NCBI RefSeq assembly: GCF_902804475.1
Contig: NZ_CADCSU010000107.1
Coordinates: forward strand, 1-64,000
From: Flavobacterium bizetiae
GTDB taxonomy: Bacteria; Bacteroidota; Bacteroidia; Flavobacteriales; Flavobacteriaceae
DNA length: 64,000 bases
Reading direction: 5' to 3'
Shown here: one piece after another, positions 7,497 through 16,444 of the stretch
Numbering within the stretch: position 1 is the first letter of the stretch
Layout: each line of letters opens with the position of its first letter
Program-made: the position numbers and the translations under genes
Notes under the pieces: generated by a model
What the model was told of the DNA's origin: nothing
The model's input: the letters and a program-made list of their open reading frames with translations, nothing else
The model's database searches: none

Positions 7497-8366
7497 TTAT
7501 TCTTTCTCTATTGGATAAAAGAATTTAAATGAATTTGCTGCTGCGGGATGCAAAATAGTACCGTGATTTTCGAGAGGGAAATAATCAAAATAAACTTTTA
7601 AGTTTTTACTTTTTGTTGCTTTAATTTTTTCGGCAAGCAGGTTAGCATCTACTTCCATCACTCTTGGGATTTCTGTAGGTGTTAATCCCTCTTTACCTAC
7701 AGCGATATAAATCTCTGTTTTTTGATGAAAATTTTCCTGAAAAATGATGCTGTCCTGATTTAGTATAGAACCATTGTTCCACCAAATGCTTGGACTAACA
7801 ATGACATATTTATTAAAAAGAGTTGGTTTCTTTAATAAAATTTCTGTTTCTAATAATCCGCCTAACGATTGCCCGATAATGGTTTTAGAATCATTTGTTT
7901 TGTATTTTTTATCTATAAAAGGTTGCAACTCTTTTTCGATAAAAGCAATAAATTTATCTGAATGTCCAGAAGTTGCAAAACGTTTCTGATCTTTTTCGAT
8001 GGTGGTAGGAAATGTAAAATCTCTTCTTCTGTCAACCGTTGCAATTCCAACAACAATAGATTTAGGAACCTGATTGATCCATTCAAAACTATTAAATTGT
8101 ACCAAGCCTGTGATATGTATAAAGTCCTCATCAGCAGAACCATCTAATAAATAAATTACGGGATATTTTGTAGCATCTTCTGATTTATAACCTTCAGGAA
8201 GATAAATATTCAGGATTCTTTTTTCGCCCAGTTCTTTCGATTGTATTTCATCAATAACGCCTAATACAAAAGGTTTGCTGGAATCTGTTGATTTGGATTT
8301 ACTGGTTTGACTAAATGATAATGTTGAGGTAAAAAATAATAATGTAAAGGCAAGAATTTTATTCAT
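7497..8366 (-). CDS. secreted alpha/beta-hydrolase esterase (COG2819, esterase D / IroE-like)
   Basis: A 289-residue exported hydrolase. The start at 8366 gives a clean signal peptide (MNKILAFTLLFFTSTLSFSQ); a longer frame would add 51 Phe-rich residues with no signal and is rejected. The nucleophile elbow is GQSLGG (Ser167), the oxyanion region is YPVIYLLDGS (about 68-77), and a C-terminal ENHGTI supplies the catalytic His. The family includes siderophore esterases and enzymes acting on acyl esters; a second member lies at 37000-37800. Substrate is unknown. It is followed by the GNAT gene. Confidence 0.85.
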   Translation of the reverse strand: MNKILAFTLLFFTSTLSFSQTSKSKSTDSSKPFVLGVIDEIQSKELGEKRILNIYLPEGYKSEDATKYPVIYLLDGSADEDFIHITGLVQFNSFEWINQVPKSIVVGIATVDRRRDFTFPTTIEKDQKRFATSGHSDKFIAFIEKELQPFIDKKYKTNDSKTIIGQSLGGLLETEILLKKPTLFNKYVIVSPSIWWNNGSILNQDSIIFQENFHQKTEIYIAVGKEGLTPTEIPRVMEVDANLLAEKIKATKSKNLKVYFDYFPLENHGTILHPAAANSFKFFYPIEKE

Positions 8367-8509
8367 TTTGTGGTGTTTAATTTGTTTGCGTTTTTGAACT
8401 TTTATGAAAGTATCTAAAGGCTGGATTACAAATTTAAGACATTCTGAAATTTTTAGGAACATGAAAATGTTTAAAAAAAAGAAAATTTGATAGTACTTGC
8501 AGTCAAAAA

Positions 8510-8543
8510 AAAGATGCATAAAATATAGAATTTATGCACCTTT
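8510..8543 (-). terminator. intrinsic terminator of the ArsR-AHSA1 unit
   Basis: On the minus strand a 13-bp stem (TGCATAAA core at 8515-8522 pairing with 8531-8538, extended past one A-C mismatch) with an 8-base loop is followed by eight T residues. It sits 35 bp past the stop of the AHSA1-type gene at 8578. Confidence 0.88.
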
Positions 8544-8577
8544 TTTAGTTTTTGTTGAGAATGACGATAGTTTATTT

Positions 8578-9069
8578 CTAAGCAAATATTTTGTCTAAAC
8601 CTTCCATCGCAATCGTGAAACCCTCTTTGAATCCCATTTCGATCATCTTCTCTAAATCGGATAGGTTTTCATGTTTTATAGCAATGTCTACAAAAGTGGT
8701 AGTTCCTTGTTCTGAAAAGCTTACATCCCAGTTTGAGCGCGGAAAATCATGGTTTAGATTGCCTTCGCTATCGCAAAAAGCATCAAGATATTTAAAATTT
8801 GTCTTTGGGTCGATAGAAGTAAAATCAGCCAAAGCCCAATGTTCTTCGCCTTGAGGCCCAATCATGGCATAAAGTCTTTGTCCGCCAGTTTTAAAATCCA
8901 TACGTTTTGTTTTAGATTTCCATGGAGCAGGGGCCCACCATTGATCTAAAATTTCAGGTTCTGTCCATGCTGACCAAACATTAGCAAGTGAGGCATCGAA
9001 TTCTCTTTTTACATTTACTGTACTTGTTTCTTTGTCTACAGTAAAATTCATTAATAAATTAGATTTCAT
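8578..9069 (-). CDS. SRPBCC (AHSA1-type) domain protein, copy 2
   Basis: A 163-residue START-like fold protein of the AHSA1/CalC group. It reads [28 protein letters not shown] near the N-terminus and ends GFKEGFTIAMEGLDKIF, both hallmarks of the family. It is a close paralogue of the upstream gene at 9122: both start MKSxLLMNF and share the [15 protein letters not shown] core. Family members bind hydrophobic ligands or assist chaperones; with an ArsR-type repressor upstream they usually form a small regulated unit of unknown ligand. Last gene before the terminator at 8510. Confidence 0.88.
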   Translation of the reverse strand: MKSNLLMNFTVDKETSTVNVKREFDASLANVWSAWTEPEILDQWWAPAPWKSKTKRMDFKTGGQRLYAMIGPQGEEHWALADFTSIDPKTNFKYLDAFCDSEGNLNHDFPRSNWDVSFSEQGTTTFVDIAIKHENLSDLEKMIEMGFKEGFTIAMEGLDKIFA

Positions 9070-9121
9070 TTTTTAAGTTTTTTAAATTTATTACTATTTG
9101 ACTTTTTTAATACCGTTGTTT

Positions 9122-9622
9122 TTACTTTTGTGCTTCAAGGATTTTATCCAAACTTTCCATAGTGCTTGTAAATCCTTCTTTGAAACCCATTTCGATTATT
9201 TTTTCTAACTCAGATAAGCTGTCGCGTTTGATTTCAATATCAACAATTACAGCATCTCCTTGCTCAGAGAAATTAATATCCCAATACGAACTTCCAAAAG
9301 TGGAATCCGGATTACCTTCAGAATCGCAAAAAGTAGCCGCATATTTAAAATTGGTTTTTGGAGAAATCGAAGTATAATCAATGCGGCCCCATCGTTCCTG
9401 ATTTTCAGACCCAACCATGGCGTACAATCTTTTTCCTCCTGCTACAAATTCCATACTTTTTGTTTTAGATGTAAAAGGTGAGGGTGCCCACCATTGATCT
9501 AAAATTTCAGCTTCTGTCCATGCTGACCAAACATTGGCAAGCGGTGCCTTGAACTCACGTTTTATATTTACCGTGATGGTTTCTTTGTTCACGGAAAAAT
9601 TCATTAAAAGATCAGATTTCAT
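9122..9622 (-). CDS. SRPBCC (AHSA1-type) domain protein, copy 1
   Basis: A 166-residue AHSA1-type protein with the same blocks as its downstream neighbour: [28 protein letters not shown], then [10 protein letters not shown], then [18 protein letters not shown]. The tandem pair clearly arose by duplication and has since diverged in the central ligand-pocket region. Its ATG overlaps the 3' end of the ArsR-type gene by 11 bp, so the two are translationally coupled. Cytosolic. Ligand unknown. Confidence 0.88.
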   Translation of the reverse strand: MKSDLLMNFSVNKETITVNIKREFKAPLANVWSAWTEAEILDQWWAPSPFTSKTKSMEFVAGGKRLYAMVGSENQERWGRIDYTSISPKTNFKYAATFCDSEGNPDSTFGSSYWDINFSEQGDAVIVDIEIKRDSLSELEKIIEMGFKEGFTSTMESLDKILEAQK

Positions 9623-9938
9623 TTTCTTTAGATTTTAAATTCATTAATACCTTATCGAGTTGGCTGAAACGGTTTTCCCAAATTTCTTTAAACTGTTCCA
9701 TCCATTTGTCAACCTCTTTCATTTTATCAATTTTAAGTTGATAATATATTTCTCTGCCTATTTTTTTTTCAGCCAATAACTCACATTCATTAAGAATTTT
9801 AATGTGTTTAGAAACGGCTTGTCTTGTCGTATTAAATTGCTCTGCAATAGCATTAGGCGTGAGGGCATTTGTAGCAATTAATACTAAAATAGCCCTGCGG
9901 GTTGGATCAGCAATTGCCTGAAAAATATCTCGTTTCAT
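9612..9938 (-). CDS. ArsR-family winged-helix repressor
   Basis: A 108-residue winged-helix regulator: [18 protein letters not shown] is the ArsR N-terminal helix pair, [20 protein letters not shown] the recognition helix, and [18 protein letters not shown] the wing. It has no Cys pair of the metal-sensing kind, so it belongs to the non-metal ArsR group that is typically fused or linked to AHSA1 proteins. It heads the three-gene unit. A GCAAC-N6-GTTGC inverted repeat overlapping the promoter suggests autoregulation. Confidence 0.9.
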   Translation of the reverse strand: MKRDIFQAIADPTRRAILVLIATNALTPNAIAEQFNTTRQAVSKHIKILNECELLAEKKIGREIYYQLKIDKMKEVDKWMEQFKEIWENRFSQLDKVLMNLKSKENEI

Positions 9939-9959
9939 CTTTAATTTTTATTTGTATAC

Positions 9960-9982
9960 GCAACCAATCAGTTGCAAATATA
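9960..9982 (-). promoter_or_regulatory. promoter -7 box with overlapping candidate ArsR operator
   Basis: On the minus strand TATATTTG (plus coordinates 9975-9982) matches TAnnTTTG. Immediately downstream, GCAAC (9960-9964) and GTTGC (9971-9975) form a 5-bp inverted repeat with 6-base spacing that overlaps the end of the box. Repressor binding there would block initiation. It lies 22 bp upstream of the ArsR-type ATG. No convincing -33 element is visible. Confidence 0.5.
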
Positions 9983-10046
9983 GATAAAGTATTGATTCAT
10001 AGGTTTTTTTTAGTGATTTTTTTTTGAACCAGATTTTTTTAAACAA

Positions 10047-10075
10047 AAAAAGACACACTATTGTGTGCGTCTTTT
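10047..10075 (-). terminator. intrinsic terminator after the lipoprotein gene
   Basis: AAAAGAC and ACAC pair with GTGT and GTCTTTT across a TATT loop, with a 2-base bulge (GC) on one side; the minus strand then has seven T residues. It lies 34 bp beyond the stop at 10109. Confidence 0.75.
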
Positions 10076-10108
10076 AAGAATACCAGTTTGGAATATTTCC
10101 GGATTATT

Positions 10109-10819
10109 TTAGTTATCCCATTTTTCCATTATATTCTCTTTCCATAAATTTTGAGCATATTCTTTGAATACTTTCGGAGCATTTTTAAAGTTCGCATCCA
10201 GCTTAAATTCGCCGCCAATAAATGATGTTTTATCATTTTCATCGCTTCCAACCTGAACCTTATTTTCTCCGCGCATAGCATATTTATGATTTCCTTCGTA
10301 CATGATTATTTTCATGTTAGACGGACTCACATCGCCGTGACAAACAGTTTTATACATTAGCCATACTTCTGCAATTCCGTTTTTATCTAAGTCTGTAATT
10401 TTAAAAGTGTTTTTTACAAAAGAAGCCGTAATATCAACCGGACAATCGGCAATAAAATCCTTAACTCTCCAGGTTTGCCTGGCGTTATTATCTGATATTA
10501 TAAAATGATAGGCATACAATTCAGCATCGCTGCTATCATCAAATTCGTGTTTTAGTTTATCATTATGATATATTCCGGTTTCAGTAGTCAGTACAATGTT
10601 ATCTCCGGATTTATCTTTCCAGCGAACTGCATTTTTTATAAAACCTTCATATTTTATAGAAGCAGGAAATTGAGTAGAATCAATTTTATTTACAACCAAA
10701 GAATATTCTTGAGACGCTGCTGATCCTGAAACTTCCGATTCTTGTAAAGACTCTTTTTTATCTGATTTACAACTGGAAAAAACAATAAGTAACAGGTATA
10801 CAACGACAATATTCTTCAT
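10109..10819 (-). CDS. lipoprotein of unknown function (M949_RS01915-like)
   Basis: A 236-residue protein with a lipoprotein signal (MKNIVVVYLLLIVFSSCKSDKK, lipid-attached Cys17). The mature part has an acidic linker, then a beta-rich domain containing an EF-hand-like DLDKNGIAEVWLMY segment and conserved Cys (IADCPVD, KTVCHGDVS). The layout resembles proteins labelled M949_RS01915 family surface polysaccharide biosynthesis protein, but that label is from memory and no enzyme motif is visible. Transcribed alone, with its own terminator. Confidence 0.65.
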   Translation of the reverse strand: MKNIVVVYLLLIVFSSCKSDKKESLQESEVSGSAASQEYSLVVNKIDSTQFPASIKYEGFIKNAVRWKDKSGDNIVLTTETGIYHNDKLKHEFDDSSDAELYAYHFIISDNNARQTWRVKDFIADCPVDITASFVKNTFKITDLDKNGIAEVWLMYKTVCHGDVSPSNMKIIMYEGNHKYAMRGENKVQVGSDENDKTSFIGGEFKLDANFKNAPKVFKEYAQNLWKENIMEKWDN

Positions 10820-10989
10820 AAATGGGCTTTTATAATATTTGTTTATAATGGTTTATTCCTGCTGAATCCACTTGTATTTTCAAGATATAAAAAGGAGTGT
10901 AATAATTACCAGAATTCTAGTGGTCATACTATTATTTGTTGAATAAATGAAGTTAGATTTCAGATCAGAGATAAATTTTTAAAAATAGA

Positions 10990-12177
10990 TTATCCTCTAA
11001 ATTTATTGCTGACAATAATATTTTTAAGTCTTGCCTTTAGATCTTCTCCTGTATCAAACACCATTTGCTCATTATTAGGAAAAGGCACGGCGCGTTTATT
11101 AAAATACGACATATAATTGTCCTCACAAGCGCTTCTGTCTCCCTTGTAGGTAGAGTAGATATTCTCAAAAATAAATTCGCTTGTTACCGGAAACGATTGC
11201 AATAACTGATTTGTTTTCACATCAATATAATCTACTTGAGCTGTTACCTGACACGATTTAAATTGTCTAAATTCATAAACATTTGCACGAAGCAATCTAT
11301 AATTGTCTACTTTTATTTCCTTACCCAGACTATCTTTTACAGGTCTTCCGCGACTGTCTAAAAGTGTTCTTACACCATCCTTAACCTGTCTTTCTTTAAT
11401 AAACTCTTTTTCCTTAATTTGTTCCGGCGAAATATTTATTTGTCTAAAATTGATCACCAGACTATAATCATACGTTACATTTTTTTGTCTCAAATTATGA
11501 TACACCGTCCATTTGTCGTTTAATCCGTAGGTTTTAAAATCAAGCAAATCATCCTGGAGCTGTTTTGGAATCACCATATTGGTCTCATTTTTGGCATAAA
11601 CATCCACAAAATCAGTCCCTTTAAACTGTGCATCTTCCATCAGTTTTTTGGTGTTTTTATAATTTGGACTCAGACTTTCCAAATATGCAAAATCATCATA
11701 CGCCTTTCTGAAATCCAGCTTATTTTTCGATTTTAAAAGAGCCGAAGCATTGTCATATAAATATTTTGTAAGTGCAATTTTGCTGCTCACAATCTGGTTG
11801 GAGTAATTATCAAAAGCAAACGTAGCATTTTTGCCCTGCTTTAATAAAGGCAAGGGTAACAAAGGCCTGATTTTTTCCTGACGATTATTCAGTTGCAAAT
11901 ACGTATTATAAACACGTTCAGCATTGGTTGGCGTAGCTTCTTTGATCATCAAATCAAGATCACGCAAATCCCTGTCCTTTGCTTTTGCAAAAGCCTCTTC
12001 GAGCAAAAACACATAATCTTGTTTTCCTTTCGAATCTTTTTTGGTTCTCAATGCCTCTACAGCACGATCTATTGCAGCATCATAATTTCCGTCGCTTAGC
12101 AACGACTGAGTAGTTTTTACGCCACATGACCAAAGTGCTAAAAATAATATAGAAAGCAGTAAAGTAATTTTTTTCAT
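10990..12177 (-). CDS. lipoprotein with TPR-like N-terminal region, function unknown
   Basis: A 395-residue lipoprotein (MKKITLLLSILFLALWSCGVKT, Cys18). Residues 25-200 are helical with repeats of the type DGNYDAAIDRAVEAL and KAYDDFAYLESLSPNYKNT, consistent with tetratricopeptide-like units. The C-terminal half is strand-rich with a Cys pair (FKSCQVTAQ, RSACEDNYM). No catalytic motif. It probably sits on the periplasmic side of a membrane as a scaffold, by analogy with TPR lipoproteins; this is inference. I do not recognise a named family. Confidence 0.65.
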   Translation of the reverse strand: MKKITLLLSILFLALWSCGVKTTQSLLSDGNYDAAIDRAVEALRTKKDSKGKQDYVFLLEEAFAKAKDRDLRDLDLMIKEATPTNAERVYNTYLQLNNRQEKIRPLLPLPLLKQGKNATFAFDNYSNQIVSSKIALTKYLYDNASALLKSKNKLDFRKAYDDFAYLESLSPNYKNTKKLMEDAQFKGTDFVDVYAKNETNMVIPKQLQDDLLDFKTYGLNDKWTVYHNLRQKNVTYDYSLVINFRQINISPEQIKEKEFIKERQVKDGVRTLLDSRGRPVKDSLGKEIKVDNYRLLRANVYEFRQFKSCQVTAQVDYIDVKTNQLLQSFPVTSEFIFENIYSTYKGDRSACEDNYMSYFNKRAVPFPNNEQMVFDTGEDLKARLKNIIVSNKFRG

Positions 12178-12416
12178 CCTAAAAGACCAATTGATTTTGA
12201 AGCTGTAAATATATCAGTTTTTAGAAGAATTCAGATCATGTAAAATTTAAATTTCAGAAGCAGAAATTGTTGTTTTCAAAAGAACCAGTCGTCCCGCTTT
12301 CACCTTTATCTCTCCATTACCGGCTCTATCGGGGCTAGATTACAGGATGTATTTTTTATAAGAAGTTAAACCGCACAAAGCGCAGCAATGCGTCGAATAG
12401 TAAGCAACACATTATT

Positions 12417-12806
12417 TTATTCCGGCCAATACAACACATTAAATTTGTGACCATCAGGATCAGAAAACCCAAAGAAATATCCCTTTTCAAAGCTTTGTGG
12501 TTCTGCAAATATTTTTCCACCTGCATTTTTAACAGCGAGTAGCCATTGATGCACTTCATCTATACTTTCGGCCGAGAGAGAAAATATAATTTCATTTCCA
12601 AGATTCAAGTCAGACATTTCGCCATTAACAGCCCATTTAAATTGTTTTTTTATAAAAAAGTGAATGATAAAATTGTCTTTTCCAAACGTAAAACTTGTCA
12701 GCGTTTCATTGTTACCATTCGGTTTAAAACCTAATTCGCTATAAAATTGGGTCGTTCTCGCCAAATCTTCTACACCAAAATTGGCCCATATTTTTGTAGT
12801 TTTCAT
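12417..12806 (-). CDS. VOC-family (glyoxalase/bleomycin-resistance fold) protein
   Basis: A 129-residue single-domain VOC protein. It begins WANFGVEDLARTTQFYSELGFKPNG, the first beta-alpha-beta unit of the fold, and ends with EKGYFFGFSDPDGHKFNVLYW, the second unit with the family SDPDGH motif carrying a metal-ligand-type His. The family comprises metal-dependent dioxygenases, isomerases and drug-binding proteins; substrate cannot be told. No signal peptide. The 239 bp between this gene and the one at 10990 contains fragments of dispersed repeats. Confidence 0.88.
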   Translation of the reverse strand: MKTTKIWANFGVEDLARTTQFYSELGFKPNGNNETLTSFTFGKDNFIIHFFIKKQFKWAVNGEMSDLNLGNEIIFSLSAESIDEVHQWLLAVKNAGGKIFAEPQSFEKGYFFGFSDPDGHKFNVLYWPE

Positions 12807-12896
12807 AATATTTATTTTAAAAAATTAATTTAACCATTAAAATAATGTACCAGTAAATTTATGATTTAAAAAAGCATCTATCACAAAATGAAACCC

Positions 12897-13343
12897 TTAT
12901 TTTAAAAAGGGATTATATTCCATATTATGTTTGCGTAAATAGTAGACGCCTAAACTCAGGAAAAACAAACCAACAAAAAAGAATAAATGCTTTACCATAA
13001 AATCTTTATTAGGCAAATAATACTCCGTTTCAGGTTTCTCAGGATTGTAGTAAACAGGAGTGGTTTCGTACATCGTGCAAATCGAATTACTTTTTCCTTT
13101 TATACTAATCTGATTATTTGAGCTGTCATAAAATATAAAAAGTGGTATTTTGAGCGGTGCTTCATCTTCTGCCAAAGACTTTTCATTGCTAAAACCTATA
13201 ACGGTTGCCATTGTTTTTATTCCGTTTTTTTGAATTCTTCGTTGTTTGATAAATACCCGAATCCCCACAACCATTAAGGTTAAACCAATAACAACAAGTA
13301 AAAGATCCCAAAGTGATTCCCAGATTAATGATATAATTTCCAA
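12897..13343 (-). CDS. DUF3592-type two-helix membrane protein
   Basis: A 148-residue protein with one membrane helix at about 11-32 and a second at about 115-135. Between them lies a small beta domain with the pattern KTMATVIGFSNE ... VYYNPEKPETEYYLP, typical of DUF3592. The domain is expected on the outer side of the membrane. Its stop overlaps no neighbour, but the DUF5071 gene ends 1 bp before its ATG, indicating co-transcription. Function unknown. Confidence 0.75.
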   Translation of the reverse strand: MEIISLIWESLWDLLLVVIGLTLMVVGIRVFIKQRRIQKNGIKTMATVIGFSNEKSLAEDEAPLKIPLFIFYDSSNNQISIKGKSNSICTMYETTPVYYNPEKPETEYYLPNKDFMVKHLFFFVGLFFLSLGVYYLRKHNMEYNPFLK

Positions 13344-13344
13344 A

Positions 13345-13722
13345 TTAGTTATCGTTTATTTCGTTTGCAATCTCATCAACTCCCTCATCTATTTCATCCT
13401 GCGTTGGATTTTTGGCAATTCTATTAATTTCCTGAAGAACCAACTCGTTTTTAATGTTTTTTCCAAAAGTTGTAAGAATCCAATACTTCCAGATTTCATC
13501 TTTGCCTTTTAATATTTTCAATATCTCGGGTGCAATTTCTTCAGAAAACGGAATTAAAAATTCGGCAATAGGTTGACTAATGGGCCAATTTATATCCTGT
13601 AGCCATTCTAGTAAATCCGGAACAATGGGTTCGATATCTTTAAAAGAATATTTTGTTAGTTTTTCAACCGTTTCAAAATCAAATTTGTCTTTTGGGATTA
13701 AGGTCTTAATATCCATTTTCAA
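13345..13722 (-). CDS. DUF5071 domain protein
   Basis: A 125-residue soluble protein matching the DUF5071 pattern: LIPKDKFDFE at the N-terminus, WLQDINWPISQPIAEFL in the centre, and a helical C-terminal half. The repeat-like helical content suggests a small HEAT-type solenoid. It ends 1 bp before the DUF3592 gene. No function is established; the pairing with a membrane protein suggests a shared role but nothing more can be read from sequence. Confidence 0.75.
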   Translation of the reverse strand: MKMDIKTLIPKDKFDFETVEKLTKYSFKDIEPIVPDLLEWLQDINWPISQPIAEFLIPFSEEIAPEILKILKGKDEIWKYWILTTFGKNIKNELVLQEINRIAKNPTQDEIDEGVDEIANEINDN

Positions 13723-13752
13723 AATAATAGAATTTTTTATGTGCCTTATAAT

Positions 13753-14472
13753 TTATTTATATTCTTTTCCATTAAAAATTAATTTTGATGTTGTTTTTTT
13801 AGTCGTTTCCTTAGAGACACAATCATCAATTGTTGGCGTACTTACACTTTTTACAATTGTACTCCTAACTATAATATTATTATAATTATTAGTTTGCACT
13901 TGGGCTATATCAAAAGTCGAATTGCGGTCTTCAAATTCTCCTGCACAATTGGTGTCCCATTCTCCTCCAGATCGCGAAATTGAATAATTTTTAAGCACTT
14001 GCTTCAACGAATTTTTGTCTGCAACGTATAATGATAAGTGGGTTTCGCTAAAAGGATTTGGCCTGCTGCTGCCAGTATAATCGACTCTAACGCCAAACGC
14101 CCTTGTAGTGCTATTAAGATGATACAATCCGGTATCAATCGAAATTCCGTTAAGCATTAATGCATCAGATGTCCACGCGTTGGGTTCAATAAATTTGCAG
14201 ATTATTTTTCCTGTTGCATTATCGATGACCACTATATAGGCATCTAAAACAAAATAGTCATGGCCTTCATTGTCTTGTTCGTTAATGTCATATTTAGGAA
14301 TAACCAAAACACTTTTACTCTTATCGTATGGTAATATTTTTTGAGTGAAAAGTTTCTCGTGTATTTCGCTTTTTTTAATCTTAAGCTGTTTTAAAACAGT
14401 ATTTAAGTGATCTGTACTTTGAGAAAACGAAATCTGAAAACAGAGTATTAAAGCAAAGAAGTATTTTTTCAT
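13753..14472 (-). CDS. secreted protein of unknown function
   Basis: A 239-residue exported protein with a Sec signal peptide (MKKYFFALILCFQISFSQ). The mature region is rich in beta strands: SVLVIPKYD, YFVLDAYIVVIDNATGKII, THLSLYVADKNSLKQVLKNYSI. A conserved-looking RAFGVRVDYTGSSRPNPF block lies in the middle and two Cys (TNCAGEF, IDDCVSK) could form a disulfide. I do not recognise the family. It is 18 bp downstream of the polytopic membrane protein gene and probably shares its transcript. Confidence 0.65.
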   Translation of the reverse strand: MKKYFFALILCFQISFSQSTDHLNTVLKQLKIKKSEIHEKLFTQKILPYDKSKSVLVIPKYDINEQDNEGHDYFVLDAYIVVIDNATGKIICKFIEPNAWTSDALMLNGISIDTGLYHLNSTTRAFGVRVDYTGSSRPNPFSETHLSLYVADKNSLKQVLKNYSISRSGGEWDTNCAGEFEDRNSTFDIAQVQTNNYNNIIVRSTIVKSVSTPTIDDCVSKETTKKTTSKLIFNGKEYK

Positions 14473-14490
14473 TTAGATTGTATTGCGTGT

Positions 14491-15576
14491 TTAGATTTTA
14501 TATTGTCTGCCAATTCTTTCTTCGGGTTTTTCGCAAAACAAATAAAGACAAAATAAAAACATCCATTCTAAAGGTTTCATTATTAAATAAGTAAAATTAG
14601 ATCTTAGATTGGTGTTTATTTTTAGAGATAAATTATAGCCGTAATGATCATAATTGCGGCGTATAAAACGGTGTAATTTGGGCGAGAAATCCTGAATCAT
14701 TTCTTCAAATGCATTTGCAATCTGCAATTGTCGGTTAACAATTATGGTGTTTCCATTTCTTTTTCCCAGTCGTAGAGGTTTTACAATTGCAGGATTTCCT
14801 GATGCTGCAACCGTACACAAATAATGCCCTTTATGATCCAGAATGGGCGGATGCATTTGTTGCGAAAATCTCCAGGTAGTTGTCTGGGTAAATACTTTTA
14901 TAAGCGAATTAGAATCCTGACCAAATAAAATAAGGATAATTGTTATCACTAATAATAACGGAATGATCATGATAATGCCCCAAAGTGGTAAATTGCTTTT
15001 TTGAGCGAAAAACTGATTTAGCTTATTCAGGTATTGATTAGAATACGTTTTTTGATTCGCAACAATCATAGTATTTGTCACGGTTTGTATTATAAGGCTT
15101 ACTGAAACAAAAAGACTTACTACCGGAGCCATTATAAAAAATAGGATATGATCTGTCTTGTCATACATATCTATGCTTTCGGTATTGTGTTCTGATACTT
15201 GCAGGAGAACAAACAAAGAAATAATGGTACCAATGATAAGAAAGCTAAAGGATAAAACCTGGGCTAAAGGAGGTAATTTATTGCCTTTTAGCCATATCAA
15301 TACCACTGATATATTGAAAGCTATAAAATAAAATAGTAAAGAAAGAATGTGTTTATCGCCAAAGGGAATATAACATTCAACATCGACAGGATCAATAGCC
15401 GTGTAATATTCATTATCGTGCATTGTTAATCCGAAAAACAGCAATAGGAATGAAAAGACATAACCAATAGCCAAAATTAACTCTACAATCGAAATGTCCT
15501 TTTTTATTCTTTTTAAAACGACCACTACAGTCGTGATGATGGCTATGGCGATCAATGAGGCAAATAAAAAAATCAT
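14491..15576 (-). CDS. polytopic membrane protein, DUF6688-like
   Basis: A 361-residue protein with about six membrane helices in residues 1-225 and a cytosolic C-terminal region. That region contains LCTVAASGNPAIVKPLRLGKR and TIIVNRQLQIANAFEEMIQDF, followed by LHRFIRRNYDHYGYNLS, a pattern I associate with DUF6688. The final segment again looks membrane-associated (MKPLEWMFLFCLYLF). Function unknown. It heads a possible unit with the secreted protein at 13753. Confidence 0.65.
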   Translation of the reverse strand: MIFLFASLIAIAIITTVVVVLKRIKKDISIVELILAIGYVFSFLLLFFGLTMHDNEYYTAIDPVDVECYIPFGDKHILSLLFYFIAFNISVVLIWLKGNKLPPLAQVLSFSFLIIGTIISLFVLLQVSEHNTESIDMYDKTDHILFFIMAPVVSLFVSVSLIIQTVTNTMIVANQKTYSNQYLNKLNQFFAQKSNLPLWGIIMIIPLLLVITIILILFGQDSNSLIKVFTQTTTWRFSQQMHPPILDHKGHYLCTVAASGNPAIVKPLRLGKRNGNTIIVNRQLQIANAFEEMIQDFSPKLHRFIRRNYDHYGYNLSLKINTNLRSNFTYLIMKPLEWMFLFCLYLFCEKPEERIGRQYKI

Positions 15577-15924
15577 ATCGAGGTTTGGGGTTTGGTTTAA
15601 TATAAAAAATCGAAATCTTATATTTTTATTGTTGCCTTGAACAAATTATTTCACAGAATATCCGTTTTCGTGTTTGTAAAAATATCAAAAATAATTCTTA
15701 CAAAACATAATGTAGAATTTAATTTCTTATGAAAACAAGACCGAGTCAGGGATAGAGTCGTCATCTCGCAATTTAGAAAAACAAGGCTTTTTAGCCGTAG
15801 TTTTTGTTAATTGGGAATATAGCCGAAAGCCCGGCCCGGGGTGAGACGCCCAACAACTTTATCAAGTTAAAGCGCTTCTATAGCACATTTTATCTTTATG
15901 AATTTCGTCAATCAGGATTTTGGT
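15577..15924. repeat. gene-free stretch holding a dispersed repeat (GGCCCGGG family)
   Basis: No convincing gene lies here. The core at 15828-15854 reads agcccggcccggggtgagac and continues cgccca. A related core occurs inverted at about 53650-53680 (tagcccgacccggaggaat, read on the minus strand) and again at about 21473-21495 (gacggcccggagggagacgc). Upstream of the core, gtcagggatagagtcg (about 15746-15761) matches gagggatagaagtgg in the copy near 53690, so the unit is at least 100 bp. Its much higher GC than the surroundings makes it stand out. Confidence 0.7.
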
Positions 15925-16392
15925 TTAATTGGTTATTATTTTTTTGATCAGTACAATTTGACCTAAATGATAATAACTATGTTCGATCATAGCGTCGATA
16001 TTTCTTTGGTAGGTTCCGTATTTTGCATCAACAAAAACTTCATCTAAGTTTTCGTCTGGCATTTGTGCTACAAAAGAAGCAAATTCTTCGGTTGTATTCC
16101 AGAATTTAGATAAAAAATCTTGCCATTCTTGCTGCGAATTAATAGGAGGGAAATCAAAGCTGAATTTATCTTTTATATCTAATGTTCCGCCTTTGAAAAC
16201 ATTATTTATTCCGTTGATGTAATAATGAATGTGCTGGGCTAAAAGCGAAATGGTATTAAGATTTTTTACTTGAGTGGTTGCAATTTTCCAGTCTAAATTT
16301 TCAAGCTGATCTTTATAGTTGGTGTTTGCAATCCAGGTTCCGTTTAAAATAGTTTCCTTAAAACGGTTGGCAATTTCTGAAGTCTTTTTCAT
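15925..16392 (-). CDS. DinB-superfamily protein
   Basis: A 155-residue four-helix-bundle protein of the DinB/YfiT type. The metal-ligand pattern is visible as His in SLLAQHIHYYI (about residue 52-54) and HSYYHLGQIV near the C-terminus (about 138-147), which together supply the three His of the family. Members are usually metal-binding thiol transferases or of unknown function. Transcribed alone between repeat-bearing gaps. A second DinB protein with a different helix pattern lies at 44420. Confidence 0.82.
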   Translation of the reverse strand: MKKTSEIANRFKETILNGTWIANTNYKDQLENLDWKIATTQVKNLNTISLLAQHIHYYINGINNVFKGGTLDIKDKFSFDFPPINSQQEWQDFLSKFWNTTEEFASFVAQMPDENLDEVFVDAKYGTYQRNIDAMIEHSYYHLGQIVLIKKIITN

Positions 16393-16444
16393 CTTTAAAA
16401 AATTTAGAAACTAAATTTAATAAAAAATATTCTCTTCCTCTGTT

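Noticed and set aside
7497..8519. Longer start for the esterase at 8519
   Set aside because: Adds 51 Phe-rich residues before a perfect signal peptide and overlaps the terminator of the neighbouring unit.
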